Below, in pieces: positions 43,390 through 52,732 of a stretch of DNA of 59,446 nucleotides (position 1 is its first letter; the number at the start of each line of letters is the position of its first letter). The notes beneath the pieces were generated by a model. The model was not told the DNA's origin and searched no databases. It saw only the letters and a program-made list of their open reading frames with translations. The DNA comes from Thermoanaerobaculia bacterium (lineage in GTDB: Bacteria; Acidobacteriota; Thermoanaerobaculia; Multivoradales; JAHEKO01): assembly GCA_947259925.1 (NCBI GenBank), contig CAMYOG010000056.1, positions 1 to 59,446 on the forward strand. The letters are read 5' to 3'. A program made the translations under genes and the position numbers.

Positions 43390-45561
43390 ATGCGAGAGGC
43401 GCTGATCTCGATACTCATCTTGACCCTTGCGGCCTCGGCGCTCGCCGAGCAGCCGTCTCCCACCGGCTTCTTCGAAGCATCGGTGGCCGGCCAGCTCGGG
43501 GCCGAAGAGGTGATGCTGGCGACGCCTACTCCCGAGAAGGCACGGCGCTGGCTCGCCCATCTGACCGAGGAGGCCCACGTCGCGGGCACCGAGCAGGAGC
43601 GGCTGGTAGCGGAGTACGTCCGCGATCGGCTGGAGGAGTTCGGGCTCGAGGCCGAGATCGTCCGCTACGAGGTCTTCCTGAATCATCCCGAGGAGGTCTC
43701 GCTCCGCCTGATCGAGCCTATCGAGGAGGAGCTGAGCCTGATGGAGGACTTCCTCGAGGTCGACAAAGACTCGGCGGCGCAGGGCGTCTTTCCCGCCTTC
43801 CACGGCTACGGCGCCTCGGGAAGCGCCTCGGGTCAGATCGTCTACGCCAACTACGGCACGCCGGCCGACTTCGAGCAGCTCGCGAAGATGGACATCTCGG
43901 TCGAAGGGCGGATCGTCCTGGCGCGGTACGGTCAGGTCTTCCGCGGACTCAAGGTGCGCGAGGCCGAGAAACGGGGCGCGGTCGGCGTGATCCTCTACTC
44001 CGACCCGGAGGACGACGGTTACATGCAGGGTGACGTCTATCCGGACGGGCCGATGCGTCACCCGTCGGCGATCCAGCGGGGCTCGGTCCAGTATCTGTCG
44101 GTGCAGCCCGGCGATCCGAGCACTCCCGGCTATCCGTCGCGCGACGGTGCCACGCGCCTGAGCCGCTCGGAGATGAAGACGGTGCCGCGCATCCCGTCGC
44201 TGCCGATCAGCTACCGCGAAGCGGAGAAGATCCTCCGCGCGCTCGGCGGCGAGCGGGTACCGGACGAGTGGCAGGGTGGCCTGCCGTTCTCCTATCACGT
44301 CGGTCCGGGCGGCGCGGCGGTCGAGATGTCGGTCGCGATGGACGAAGGGCTTAAACCGATCTTCAACGTCTTCGGCTACATCCGGGGTGCGAGCGAGCCC
44401 GAGCGGACGGTCATCCTCGGCAACCACCGCGACGCCTGGACGCACGGCGCGGTCGACCCCAACTCGGGCACGTCGGCCTGGTTGGAGGCCGCGCGCGCGC
44501 TGGCGGCGGCGGTCGAATCGGGCTGGCAGCCGGCGCGGACCATCGTCTTCGCCAGCTGGGACGCCGAGGAGTACGGCCTGGTCGGCTCGGTCGAATGGGG
44601 CGAGGACCGGGCCGAGGAGCTCTCGGCCAACGCCGTCGCCTATCTGAACCTGGACAGCGCGGTGACCGGGCCGAGGTTCGGGGTCGGCGGGACGCCGTCA
44701 CTGCGCGACGTGGTGCGCGAGTCGATCGCCCGGGTGCCGGAGCCGAACAAGGGTGGCACGGTCGGCGAGCAGTGGGAGCAGCGGCTGCGCAGCGAGTGGG
44801 CGAAGCGGGCGCCGATCGATCTGGACAGCCCGGACGACGAGTTCGAGCTCCATCTCGGCCAGCTCGGCTCGGGCTCGGACTACACGGTGTTTCTCGACCA
44901 CCTCGGAATCCCGTCGATCAGCTTCGGGTTCGGCGGCAAATACGGCGTCTATCACTCGATCTACGACAACTTCCGCTGGATGGAGAGATACGGCGATCCC
45001 GGCTTCGTCTACCACCCGACGGCGGCCCGGTTCTACGGCCTGATCGCCATGCGCATCGCCGCCGCCGAGGTCTTGCCGCTTCGCTACGGGTCGTACGCAC
45101 GGGCGCTCCGCGAGCAGCTCGACGATCTGCGGCGCGACGTGGTGCGGAAGCGGCGGCAGGCCGAGGATCTCCAGGACGAGAGTGTCCTGAACGCCGACTT
45201 CGGCGCTCTCCTGGGGGCGCTCGACCAGCTCGAGCGGGCGGGCGGCGGCTTCGATCAGGCGGTCGAGGGCATCGTGGCGCGAGCTGATTCCGCAGCCGCC
45301 GCTGCGGTCAACGAGGCGCTGATCCAGGTCGAACGAGCGCTCCTGGTCGAAGATGGCCTGCCCGACCGCCCGTGGTTCCGGAACGTCGTCTACGCGCCTG
45401 GCCTGACCACCGGATACGCGCCGTGGCCGTTCCCCGAGCTGCGGCAGGCGGTCGAGGACGACGACGCGGCGCTCTTCGACCGCGGCGCGGCGCGGGCGAT
45501 CGCCGCCCTGACCGAGATGAGTCGCCGGCTCGAGCGAGCGGCTCCCGGGCCGGCGAATTGA
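43390..45561 (+). CDS. M28B glutamate carboxypeptidase II-like peptidase, secreted
   Basis: The 723-residue protein has a signal peptide (ISILILTLAASALA). The three-domain plan of glutamate carboxypeptidase II/transferrin-receptor-like peptidases follows: a PA domain (about 100-270, YGTPADFEQLAKMDISVEGRIVLARYG), the M28 catalytic domain, and a helical dimerisation domain at the C-terminus (about 590-720). Zinc-site residues: NHRDAWTHGAVDPNSGTSAWLE, DAEEYGLVGSVEW, AYLNLDSAV and YGVYHSIYDNFRWM. Such enzymes remove C-terminal glutamate or cleave acidic dipeptides, which matches the glutamate dehydrogenase at 12 kb. Its stop overlaps the TTG of the next gene. Confidence 0.94.
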   Translation: MREALISILILTLAASALAEQPSPTGFFEASVAGQLGAEEVMLATPTPEKARRWLAHLTEEAHVAGTEQERLVAEYVRDRLEEFGLEAEIVRYEVFLNHPEEVSLRLIEPIEEELSLMEDFLEVDKDSAAQGVFPAFHGYGASGSASGQIVYANYGTPADFEQLAKMDISVEGRIVLARYGQVFRGLKVREAEKRGAVGVILYSDPEDDGYMQGDVYPDGPMRHPSAIQRGSVQYLSVQPGDPSTPGYPSRDGATRLSRSEMKTVPRIPSLPISYREAEKILRALGGERVPDEWQGGLPFSYHVGPGGAAVEMSVAMDEGLKPIFNVFGYIRGASEPERTVILGNHRDAWTHGAVDPNSGTSAWLEAARALAAAVESGWQPARTIVFASWDAEEYGLVGSVEWGEDRAEELSANAVAYLNLDSAVTGPRFGVGGTPSLRDVVRESIARVPEPNKGGTVGEQWEQRLRSEWAKRAPIDLDSPDDEFELHLGQLGSGSDYTVFLDHLGIPSISFGFGGKYGVYHSIYDNFRWMERYGDPGFVYHPTAARFYGLIAMRIAAAEVLPLRYGSYARALREQLDDLRRDVVRKRRQAEDLQDESVLNADFGALLGALDQLERAGGGFDQAVEGIVARADSAAAAAVNEALIQVERALLVEDGLPDRPWFRNVVYAPGLTTGYAPWPFPELRQAVEDDDAALFDRGAARAIAALTEMSRRLERAAPGPAN

Positions 45562-46706
45562 CCGCCCGGCCGGCGTCGATCCGGGCCCAGGCCGCCGTGG
45601 TCGTCGGTCTGGCGCTGGTCATCGCGGTCCGCCACTGGTTTCACGCGGTCACTCCGACAGCGTTGAACGACGAGATCCCTTATATGCGGGCGGTCAACTT
45701 CGTTCTCAACGGGTTGTCGCCGTACACGCGTGGCCTCTACCTCTATCCGCCGCTCCTGGCGGTGGTCGGCGCCCGGTTCGTGGAGAGCTTCGGGGAGGCC
45801 GCGTTCCTCTGGCTCCTGCGCGCGCTCTCGTACCTGGGTATGGCGCTCACGGTCTGGATCGGTCTGCTGGTGGTCCCCTGGCGGCGTTGGTACCTGCCCG
45901 CGGCGATAGCGTTCCTCTGCCTCGCGCCGGCGGTCACCTTCTCGATCGTGATCCACAACATCTCGCCGCTGGTGGCGGGTGCGACGCTGCTCGCCCTCTG
46001 GATCTGGCCGCGGCGGCCGATCGCCGCGGGGCTGCTGCTCGGCCTCGCCGCGGTGCTCAAGCCGATGGTGTTCCTGGTCCCGTTCCTGCTGTTGGCCCAC
46101 CGTCCGAGTGTGGGCGGTCAGCGACACCGGATCGCTGGCGCCGTCGGCATGGTGACGACCGCGCTCCTGCTGTGGCTGCCGCCCTACCTGCCAGAGATGC
46201 TCTCTCTGGCCTCGAAGACGGCGACCATCCCGCGCTCGGTCTCGTTTCATCGGCTCGCCTATCTGGCCGGCTGGGAGCAGAACACGATCTGGGTGTCGGG
46301 CGCGATCGCCCTAGTCGCACTGCTGGTGGTGCGACGGATCGAGCTCAATCGACTCGAGTTCATGGTGGTCTCGGTGACCGCCTCACTGATGGCGACGCCG
46401 GTGCTCTGGAGCCACACGCTGGTACTGGCGATCCCGGTGCAGACGATGGTGCTGGAGCGACTCCACGAGCGGCGTCGGGACGGCCGGTTGAGGCACCACC
46501 GCTTCGAGCCGATCTTCGTGCTGCTCGCGGTAGTGGCCGTCCAGCTGTCGGGTGGTGCGGGGAGCGTCGACGATCAGGGCTCGGCGTTCCAGGTTTTCAG
46601 CACGCTGCCGATCGCGATCGCGCCGCTCGCCCTGGCGATCTACCTGATGCGAACCGGCGGCTACGCCGATCCTCCCGCGGAGTCCGAGGCGCGCCCGCTC
46701 GCCTAG
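45558..46706 (+). CDS. Multi-pass membrane glycosyltransferase, GT87/DUF2029-like
   Basis: TTG 45558 overlaps the stop of the M28B gene (TTGA) and gives 382 residues with about nine or ten membrane helices. A DEIPYMRAVNFVLNGLSPYTRGLYLYPPLLAVVGA segment follows the first helix, with the Asp/Glu pair expected for a GT-C active site. The internal PIAAGLLLGLAAVLKPMVFLVPFLLLAHR block is typical of polyprenyl-phosphate-mannose-type transferases (GT87). It would add a sugar outside the membrane to a lipid or protein. The acceptor is unknown. Its stop shares CTAG with the convergent coiled-coil gene. Confidence 0.78.
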   Translation: MTARPASIRAQAAVVVGLALVIAVRHWFHAVTPTALNDEIPYMRAVNFVLNGLSPYTRGLYLYPPLLAVVGARFVESFGEAAFLWLLRALSYLGMALTVWIGLLVVPWRRWYLPAAIAFLCLAPAVTFSIVIHNISPLVAGATLLALWIWPRRPIAAGLLLGLAAVLKPMVFLVPFLLLAHRPSVGGQRHRIAGAVGMVTTALLLWLPPYLPEMLSLASKTATIPRSVSFHRLAYLAGWEQNTIWVSGAIALVALLVVRRIELNRLEFMVVSVTASLMATPVLWSHTLVLAIPVQTMVLERLHERRRDGRLRHHRFEPIFVLLAVVAVQLSGGAGSVDDQGSAFQVFSTLPIAIAPLALAIYLMRTGGYADPPAESEARPLA

Positions 46707-49700
46707 CGGACGAGCTCGCGCGCGATCTTCCAGTCACCGCTCTCCTCGACGAGTACCAGCGTCTTGCGCACCGTGTCGGCGTAGGTGTCGGAGCGGTAGC
46801 TCTGCGTGAAGTCGACGGTGACGTCGCCCGCTTCGCCGGGCGTGCTCTCCAGATCGCTCAGGCTGATCTCGATGAAGTTGGGAGCGCTCAATCGGGACCG
46901 GCGCTGGGCGACCCATTCCGAGCGACTCCCGCCGGTCTCGGGCTGAAATCGCGCCGAGTAGAAGCCCAGGTAGTCGTCGATCCGCTGCTCGGACCAGGCG
47001 CTCGCCCACTCCAGCGCCAGGGCGCGCGCGGCGATCAGATCGGGCCCAGCGGGCTCGACCGAGCTCACCTCGATCTCCATGCGCTCGGACGCGTTCCGCT
47101 CGAGCTGTGCGGTCGCTCGGGCGAGCTCCTCGCGGGCAGTCGTGGCCTCGTCCGCTCGGGCGCGGCTCGCGAGCCGGGCCGTCTCGACCTCGTCCTGCAG
47201 CCGCGAAAGCTGCTCTTCCAGGTCGACGATCCGCGCCGCCTTCGCCTCCGAGTCGCTCTCTGCGGTAGCGGCGGCCTGGAGGCGTTCCTCCAGGTCCCGG
47301 GCCCGGCGGTGCGCGCTCGCAAGCGCGGCCTCCATCTCGCCGAGCTCGACCGTCAGCTGGTCGACCTCCGTCCGGCTCGCCTGCAATCGGCGCTCCAGCT
47401 CCGCCGCCGTCGACGCGGTCGCCACCTGGGAGGACGCGACCCGTGCCGCCTCGGTACGAGCGGCTTCCAGCTCGGTCTCGAGTCGCGCGGACCGGGTGCG
47501 CTCCGCTTCGAGGTCGGTCGCGAGCTCGGCGACGCGGCTCTCGGCCTCGGTGGTCGCCTGTCGCTCCGCGGCGAGCCGGTCGCGGGCGCCGTCGCGCTCG
47601 GCGTCGAGGGTCGACCGCAGGTCGGCCAGCTCGCGCTCCGCCCGCGCCAGCTCTTCGATCTCCGTCGGCAGCGCCGGCGCGGGCTCGATGAAGGCTCGTG
47701 ACAGCCACCCCTCGACACCGCTCGCCAGTCGTGCCAGCGCCCAGTCGGCCGAGACGTCGAGCAGGGTCAGACGGGTCGTCGGTGCGATGCAGTCGAGCGG
47801 CGGGCCGTCGCCCGGCTGCGAGCGGAGATTCAGGCAGGGATCGACGCTTGCCCGGACGGCGTAGGTCGTGGCGCCGAGATCCATCGCCCGACGGGTCTCG
47901 TCGAGCCGCTCTTCGAGCTCGCTCCGCTCGGCCTCGAGACGCTCGAGTCGTGACGCCGCCTCGCCGGCGCTCGCCTGCGATCGGTCGAGTTCGGTGGCGA
48001 TCTCCGCCGCTCGTCGCTCCGCCGCCGTCGCGCTCGCCTGCTGGGTCTCCAGCTCGGCCTCGAGTGCGGCGACCCGCTCGCCGGCGGTGATGCCCGCAGC
48101 CTCGAGCTCAGCGATCCGGGTACGCAGGGCCGCCTGCTCTCGAGCGCTGGCCGCCTGGGCCTCCTCGAGCTCAGCGATCCGTCCTCGTGCCGCCGTGGCT
48201 TCGCTGTCGGCTTGATCGAGACTGCTCCGGAGGATCTCGATCTCGGCTGTCGCGGCGCGGGCCACCTCGAGCTCGGCCTGGAGGTCGCTCGCTCGCTCCT
48301 CGGCGGCGACGGCCGCGGCGTCCAGGCGGGCGCGCATCCCTTCGAGCTCGGTCGCCGACTCGGATCTGAGGACCGCGGACGCGGCTCGATTCGCCTCGAG
48401 CTGCTCTTCGAGGGTGGCGAGCCGCTCCCGAGCGGCGGCGGTCGCCGCGTCCGCCTGGGCGAGACGGGACGTCAGCTCGTCGATCTGCGCGCTGGTGCGC
48501 GATTCGACCTCGGCGACCGTGGCGCGTGCGGACTCGAGCTCAGAGCCCAGCTTGCTCGCTCGCTCCTCGGCGGCGAGGGTCGCCGACGCGGATTCGGCCA
48601 GACGAGCCTCGAGGCTTTCGAGCTCGGCCTCCAGGGCCACGATGCGTTCCTGGGTCGTCTCCGCCGTGGCGTCGGCTGCGGTCAGACGCGACCGCAGAGC
48701 CTCGAGCTCTGCCGAGGTCTGGGCCTCCGACTCGGTCCTGGCCGCGTGTGCGGCGGCCAGGTCGGATTCGAGGTCCACTGCCCGCTCTTCGGCGGTGAGG
48801 GTCGCCGCCTCGGAATCGGCGAGACGAGCCCGGAGCGCTTGGAGCTCGGTCGTCGCTTCGGACTCCCAAGCGCTCGCCGCCTCGCGATCGGCTGCCAGCG
48901 CCACCTCGAGCTCGGTCGCCCGTGTCTCGGCCACGGCGGTTGCGGCATCGGCCTCAGCCAGGCGCTCGCGGAGCGCCTCGATCTCGGTCGCGGAGGTCGA
49001 TTCCAGCTCGGCCGTGGTCGAGCGCGCGGCTTCCAGCTCGGACTCGAGCGCCGCCGCTCGCTCTTCGGCGGCGACCGTCGTCGCTTCGGAGTCGGTGAGA
49101 CGGGCCCGGAGTGTCTCGAGCTCGTTCGCCGCCTCGGTCTGCCGGGCGGTGGTCGCTTCGCGGTCCGCGGCGAGAGCGGTCTCGAGCTCCGAGACCCGGT
49201 GCTGGGCCGCAACGGTTGCAGCATCGGCTGCGGCCAGGCGCTCGCGGAGCTGTTCGAGCTCGGTCGCGGAGGTCGACTCCAGCTCGCCGAGAGACGCCCG
49301 CGCGACCTCCAGCTCGATCGCCAGCGAGCTCGCTCGCTCCTCGGCGTCGGCGGTCGCCGCCTCGGATTCGGCGAGCCGGACCCGGAGCGCCTCGAGCCCG
49401 GTCGTCGCTTCGGACACCCGGAGCGTCGCCGCCTCGCGAGCGGCTGCCAGCGCCGCCTCGAGCTCGGTCGCTCGAGTCTCAGCCGCTCTGACTCGCCCTC
49501 TCAGCGCCTCGAGCTCAGCTGCGCTCCGCGACTCGACCTCCGTGCTCGCACCGCGGGCGACCTCCAGCTCGGTCTCGAGCTGGGCGATCCGCTGGGAGGC
49601 ATCGGCCAGAGCGGTCTCGGATTCGCGCATCTGGCTGCGCGCGGACGCCATCTCGGCGTCGGTTGCCAACTGCTGATTGGCAACCGCGGTGAGCTGAGCG

Positions 49701-51214
49701 TCGAGCTCGCGCCGCAGCGCCGCGATCTCCTCCTGCGCTTCGGTCAGCTTCCCGAGCTCATCGGGTACGGTCGGTGACGGCGCGAGGAACTCGTGCACCG
49801 CCCAGCCGTCACCGCCGCCGTCCAGACGGACGCGAGCCCACTCGCCGCGCAGCTCGAGGAGGCTGAGGCGAGTTCCCGGCGGCAGACAGTCGATCCGGCC
49901 GTTGGAGCCCGGGCTCAGGCGGATGTTCAGGCAGGGTCTGGCCCGCGGCAGGATCACGTAGGTGGATCCGCCGAGCGCCAGCGCAGTTCGACTCTCGTCG
50001 AGCAGCCGCGCGAGCTCGTCGCGCTCGGCGGTCGCCGCCTCGAGGCGCCGGCGAGCTTCGGTGGACTCGCTCTCGGAGCCCTGCCGAGCGCTCTCGAGCT
50101 CGGCCACCAGCCTGGCCTTGTCGGCCGTCAGCTGCTCGACGGTGAGCGCCAGCGCCTCGAGCTCGAGGGTGGTGTCGGTGTCGCCGGTCTGCTGCTCGAC
50201 CAGCCGCGCGCTCAGGGTCTGCTGGGCCTCCCAGGCGCGCTGGAGATTCTCTTTGGCGGCGGCGGCCGCTTCCCGGAGCTCGAGATTCTTCTCGCGAAGC
50301 CGGTCGAGCTCGGAGCCGATCCCGGTGAGCCGCTCCTGGAGCGCCCGCTCGCCCGGTGAGCTCGGCAGCGCCGGCGCCGGCTCGAGGTATTCGAACCTGG
50401 TCCAGGCGTCGAGCCGGTCGTCGAGGCGGACGCGGCCCCATGCACCTTCGATACCGAGCACGACCAGCCGCGTGCCCGGGTCGACGCAATCGAGCTCCCG
50501 GCCGCCGGGGGCGGACCGCAGGTTCAGGCAGGGCCGGGCGTACCCGGCCACGACGTAGGTCGGGTTGCCACGGGCGAGCGCGTCGCGCTCGGCGCGCAGG
50601 AACTCGAGCTCCTGGCGGAGACGGGATCCTTCTTCGATCTCGGCGACCTCGGCGATCGCGGGCGGGTCTGGTGGACTGCTCTCGGGCGGGTCGGCCTCGG
50701 GGCCCTCCCCGGTCGTGCTCGGCGGCTCCTCGCTCAGAGGGGAGATCAGGACCCGCAACAGACGTCCGCTGGGCTGCACCGAGACCCGGAGGCGCTCGCG
50801 AGCGACGACCGCTACCAACACCGAGGACCTGGCCGGTTCGGCGACCTGCCGCACCCGGACCTCGGCGATCGGACCATGGGCGCGCTCGAGATCCTCGATC
50901 TCCCTGGCGAGGACGCTTCCCTGCATGCGCAGCACGAAGCCGCCGCTCTCGTCGTAACGGATGGCCCAGCGCGGCGTGTCGCTCGCTTCGATCTCGAGCT
51001 CGGCGCCGGCGTCGGTCTCGCGCAGGGCGACCGTCTGGACGACCACGCCCTCACCTTCCGGCCGGCTCGCCTCCTGTGCGGCGAGCTCGGACGGGCCGCT
51101 ACCACCGAGTAGAAGGAGCAGCAGCGCCACTACTCCGGTGATGACTCGATGTCTGGGATCGACGCCCGGGCGGGCCACTCCGAGGACTTCCAAGAGACGG
51201 CGGAATCCTAACAT
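46703..51214 (-). CDS. Giant AMIN / triple SH3-like / coiled-coil / NTF2-like secreted protein
   Basis: The 1503-residue product has one N-terminal hydrophobic segment (VITGVVALLLLLLGGSG), so it is exported or anchored. Residues about 55-165 resemble an AMIN domain (VVVQTVALRETDAGAELEIEAS, GPIAEVRVRQVAEPARSSVLV). Three SH3-like units start near residues 218, 413 and 1115, each with TYxV, PCLNxRxxPG, DCxxPxTRLxLL and a W-x-R motif. Their two Cys suggest a disulfide in each. Between units 2 and 3 (about 485-1105) lies an Ala/Glu-rich coiled coil built from about 60-residue repeats (AEERAxxLExELExAR, ATELExLRxRLAxA). The end (about 1390-1503, RALALEWASAWSEQRIDDYLGFYSARFQP through GDWKIARELVR) is an NTF2/Cds6-like domain. 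A role in the envelope, perhaps peptidoglycan binding and spacing, is inference. It converges with the GT87 gene, sharing CTAG. Confidence 0.82.
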   Translation of the reverse strand: MLGFRRLLEVLGVARPGVDPRHRVITGVVALLLLLLGGSGPSELAAQEASRPEGEGVVVQTVALRETDAGAELEIEASDTPRWAIRYDESGGFVLRMQGSVLAREIEDLERAHGPIAEVRVRQVAEPARSSVLVAVVARERLRVSVQPSGRLLRVLISPLSEEPPSTTGEGPEADPPESSPPDPPAIAEVAEIEEGSRLRQELEFLRAERDALARGNPTYVVAGYARPCLNLRSAPGGRELDCVDPGTRLVVLGIEGAWGRVRLDDRLDAWTRFEYLEPAPALPSSPGERALQERLTGIGSELDRLREKNLELREAAAAAKENLQRAWEAQQTLSARLVEQQTGDTDTTLELEALALTVEQLTADKARLVAELESARQGSESESTEARRRLEAATAERDELARLLDESRTALALGGSTYVILPRARPCLNIRLSPGSNGRIDCLPPGTRLSLLELRGEWARVRLDGGGDGWAVHEFLAPSPTVPDELGKLTEAQEEIAALRRELDAQLTAVANQQLATDAEMASARSQMRESETALADASQRIAQLETELEVARGASTEVESRSAAELEALRGRVRAAETRATELEAALAAAREAATLRVSEATTGLEALRVRLAESEAATADAEERASSLAIELEVARASLGELESTSATELEQLRERLAAADAATVAAQHRVSELETALAADREATTARQTEAANELETLRARLTDSEATTVAAEERAAALESELEAARSTTAELESTSATEIEALRERLAEADAATAVAETRATELEVALAADREAASAWESEATTELQALRARLADSEAATLTAEERAVDLESDLAAAHAARTESEAQTSAELEALRSRLTAADATAETTQERIVALEAELESLEARLAESASATLAAEERASKLGSELESARATVAEVESRTSAQIDELTSRLAQADAATAAARERLATLEEQLEANRAASAVLRSESATELEGMRARLDAAAVAAEERASDLQAELEVARAATAEIEILRSSLDQADSEATAARGRIAELEEAQAASAREQAALRTRIAELEAAGITAGERVAALEAELETQQASATAAERRAAEIATELDRSQASAGEAASRLERLEAERSELEERLDETRRAMDLGATTYAVRASVDPCLNLRSQPGDGPPLDCIAPTTRLTLLDVSADWALARLASGVEGWLSRAFIEPAPALPTEIEELARAERELADLRSTLDAERDGARDRLAAERQATTEAESRVAELATDLEAERTRSARLETELEAARTEAARVASSQVATASTAAELERRLQASRTEVDQLTVELGEMEAALASAHRRARDLEERLQAAATAESDSEAKAARIVDLEEQLSRLQDEVETARLASRARADEATTAREELARATAQLERNASERMEIEVSSVEPAGPDLIAARALALEWASAWSEQRIDDYLGFYSARFQPETGGSRSEWVAQRRSRLSAPNFIEISLSDLESTPGEAGDVTVDFTQSYRSDTYADTVRKTLVLVEESGDWKIARELVR

Positions 51215-51239
51215 CGGGACGCGCCCGGCCGATCGGCGA

Positions 51240-52133
51240 TCAGTCTCGGGTGGGCGTCGGTGGATCGGTCGAGTAGTCGTAGAAACCCCGGCCGCTCTTG
51301 CGACCGAGATCGCCGCGCTCGACGCGGATCGCCAGTGCCTTCGGCGGCGCGTCCTCGGCTCGCCCGGTGCGCTCGAAGACCTCCTGGCGGGCGTTGTAGC
51401 CGATGTCCAGGCCGGAGAAGTCGGAGAGCTGGAAGGGGCCTAGCGGGTGGTTGAGACCGAGCCGGCAGGCGGTGTCGATGTCCTCGAACGAGGCGACGTC
51501 GCTCTCGAGCAGGTCGTAGGCCTCGTTGACGATCGCTCGCAGAATTCGGTTGACCAGAAAGCCCGGCAGCTCCTTGTGGAGCAGGACCGGCTGTCGACCC
51601 ATCCGGCGGGCGAGAGCCATGGCGGCGCCGAGCGTCTCCTCGGAGGTCGCCTCGCCCTTCACCACCTCGACCAGCCTCATCACCAGGGGCGGGAAGAAGA
51701 AATGCATGTTGCAGACCCGGTCGGGGCGGCCGGTGGCGTCGGCGATCTCGGAGCTCATCAGATAGGAGCTGTTGGTGGCCAGGACCGCGTGTGCCGGAGT
51801 CAGGCGGTCGAGTTCCTCGAAGACCGCGCGCTTGACGTCGAGCCGCTCGATCACCGCTTCGATGACCAAGTCGGAGCCGGCCGCCGCGGCGGCCAGATCG
51901 GCGGTCACGGTCAACCGCTCGAAGGCGGCGTTCATCTCTTCGGCGGTCAGCTTGCCCTTGTCTACCCGCCGTTGGATGTGCTTGCGATTGGTCGCCTCGG
52001 CCGCGGCGAGCTGCTCCTCGGAGATGTCGTGCAGCCGGGTCTCGATGCCGGCGAGCGCGCCCAGCATGGCGATCTGCGAGCCCATCTGTCCGGCGCCGGT
52101 CACGCACAGGGTCTGGATATCGGGTGCGGTCAT
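51240..52133 (-). CDS. 3-hydroxyacyl-CoA dehydrogenase (3-hydroxybutyryl-CoA type)
   Basis: A 297-residue, single-function enzyme of the short HAD family. Rossmann start TLCVTGAGQMGSQIAMLGALAG (GxGxMG) binds NAD. DLVIEAVIERLDVKRAVFEELD and LATNSSYLMSSEIA follow, then the catalytic His segment NMHFFFPPLVMRLVEVVKG, and the C-terminal domain ELPGFLVNRILRAIVNEAYDLLESDVAS, DIDTACRLGLNHPLGPFQLSDFSGLDIGYN. The His and the Glu that form the catalytic pair are in place. It oxidises 3-hydroxyacyl-CoA (probably short chain) to the 3-keto form, or the reverse in butyrate synthesis. No other beta-oxidation gene is adjacent. It lies 25 bp upstream of the giant coiled-coil gene and may be co-transcribed with it. 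Confidence 0.94.
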   Translation of the reverse strand: MTAPDIQTLCVTGAGQMGSQIAMLGALAGIETRLHDISEEQLAAAEATNRKHIQRRVDKGKLTAEEMNAAFERLTVTADLAAAAAGSDLVIEAVIERLDVKRAVFEELDRLTPAHAVLATNSSYLMSSEIADATGRPDRVCNMHFFFPPLVMRLVEVVKGEATSEETLGAAMALARRMGRQPVLLHKELPGFLVNRILRAIVNEAYDLLESDVASFEDIDTACRLGLNHPLGPFQLSDFSGLDIGYNARQEVFERTGRAEDAPPKALAIRVERGDLGRKSGRGFYDYSTDPPTPTRD

Positions 52134-52183
52134 ACGTCTGAAGCATACCGCCCGCGGAGCGTTCTCCAGGCTAGGATCTTCGT

Positions 52184-52713
52184 ATGAAGACCGCTGAGCT
52201 GATCGAAGCCCTGAAGCTCACGCCGCTGCCGGTCGAAGGGGGTCACTATCGCCAGACCTTCGTGGCGGACGAGCGGCTGCCGGCAGGGCCGCTCCCCGAG
52301 CGCTACCGGCACGCGAAGCCGCTCTCGACCGCGATCTACTACCTGCTGACCGACGAGCCCGACTCGTTCTCGGCGCTCCACCGGCTGCCGACCGACGAGA
52401 TCTACCACTTCTATCTCGGCGATCCGGTCGAGCTGCTCCAGCTCTACCCGGACGGCACCAGCGAGCGAGTCGTCCTGGGTCGTGACGTTCTGAACGGTGA
52501 GCGCGTGCAGCATGTGGCGCCGCGGGGCGCCTGGCAGGGCTCGCGCCTCATCGCGGGCGGCAGCTTCGCCCTGATGGGCACGACCATGGCGCCACCAACC
52601 CGGACTACCAGGGAGGTGAGCGCGACCGGCTCCTGCCCCGCTACCCGGAGCGGGCCGAGCTGATCCGGGGCCTGACGCGGCCCGGAGCCGCGCTACGCCT
52701 CGACGACGAGTAG
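52184..52713 (+). pseudogene. DUF985 (cupin_5) gene with a frameshift near its 3' end
   Basis: From ATG 52184 the frame encodes a clean DUF985 cupin: LIEALKLTPLPVEGGHYRQTFVADERLP, STAIYYLLTDEPDSFSALHRLPTDEIYHFYLGDP, ERVQHVAPRGAWQGSRLIAGGSFALMGTTMA. At about 52588, where the family normally continues MAPGF, the frame breaks. The proper ending (NPDYQGGERDRLLPRYPERAELIRGLTRPG, stop at 52711-52713) is in another frame, one base out. In the unshifted frame a different tail runs to 52663. The core barrel and its His/Glu ligands are intact, so either the indel is an assembly error or the protein has a new C-terminus. It diverges from the dehydrogenase gene over 50 bp. Confidence 0.78.
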
Positions 52714-52732
52714 CTTCCTTGGACGACGCGAT

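Noticed and set aside
48212..49777. Long + strand open frame (521 codons) opposite the coiled-coil gene, with several more in the same area
   Set aside because: It is the complement of the repetitive Glu/Ala/Leu/Arg codons of the coiled coil; composition (Gly/Arg/Leu) and lack of any motif mark it as a high-GC shadow.
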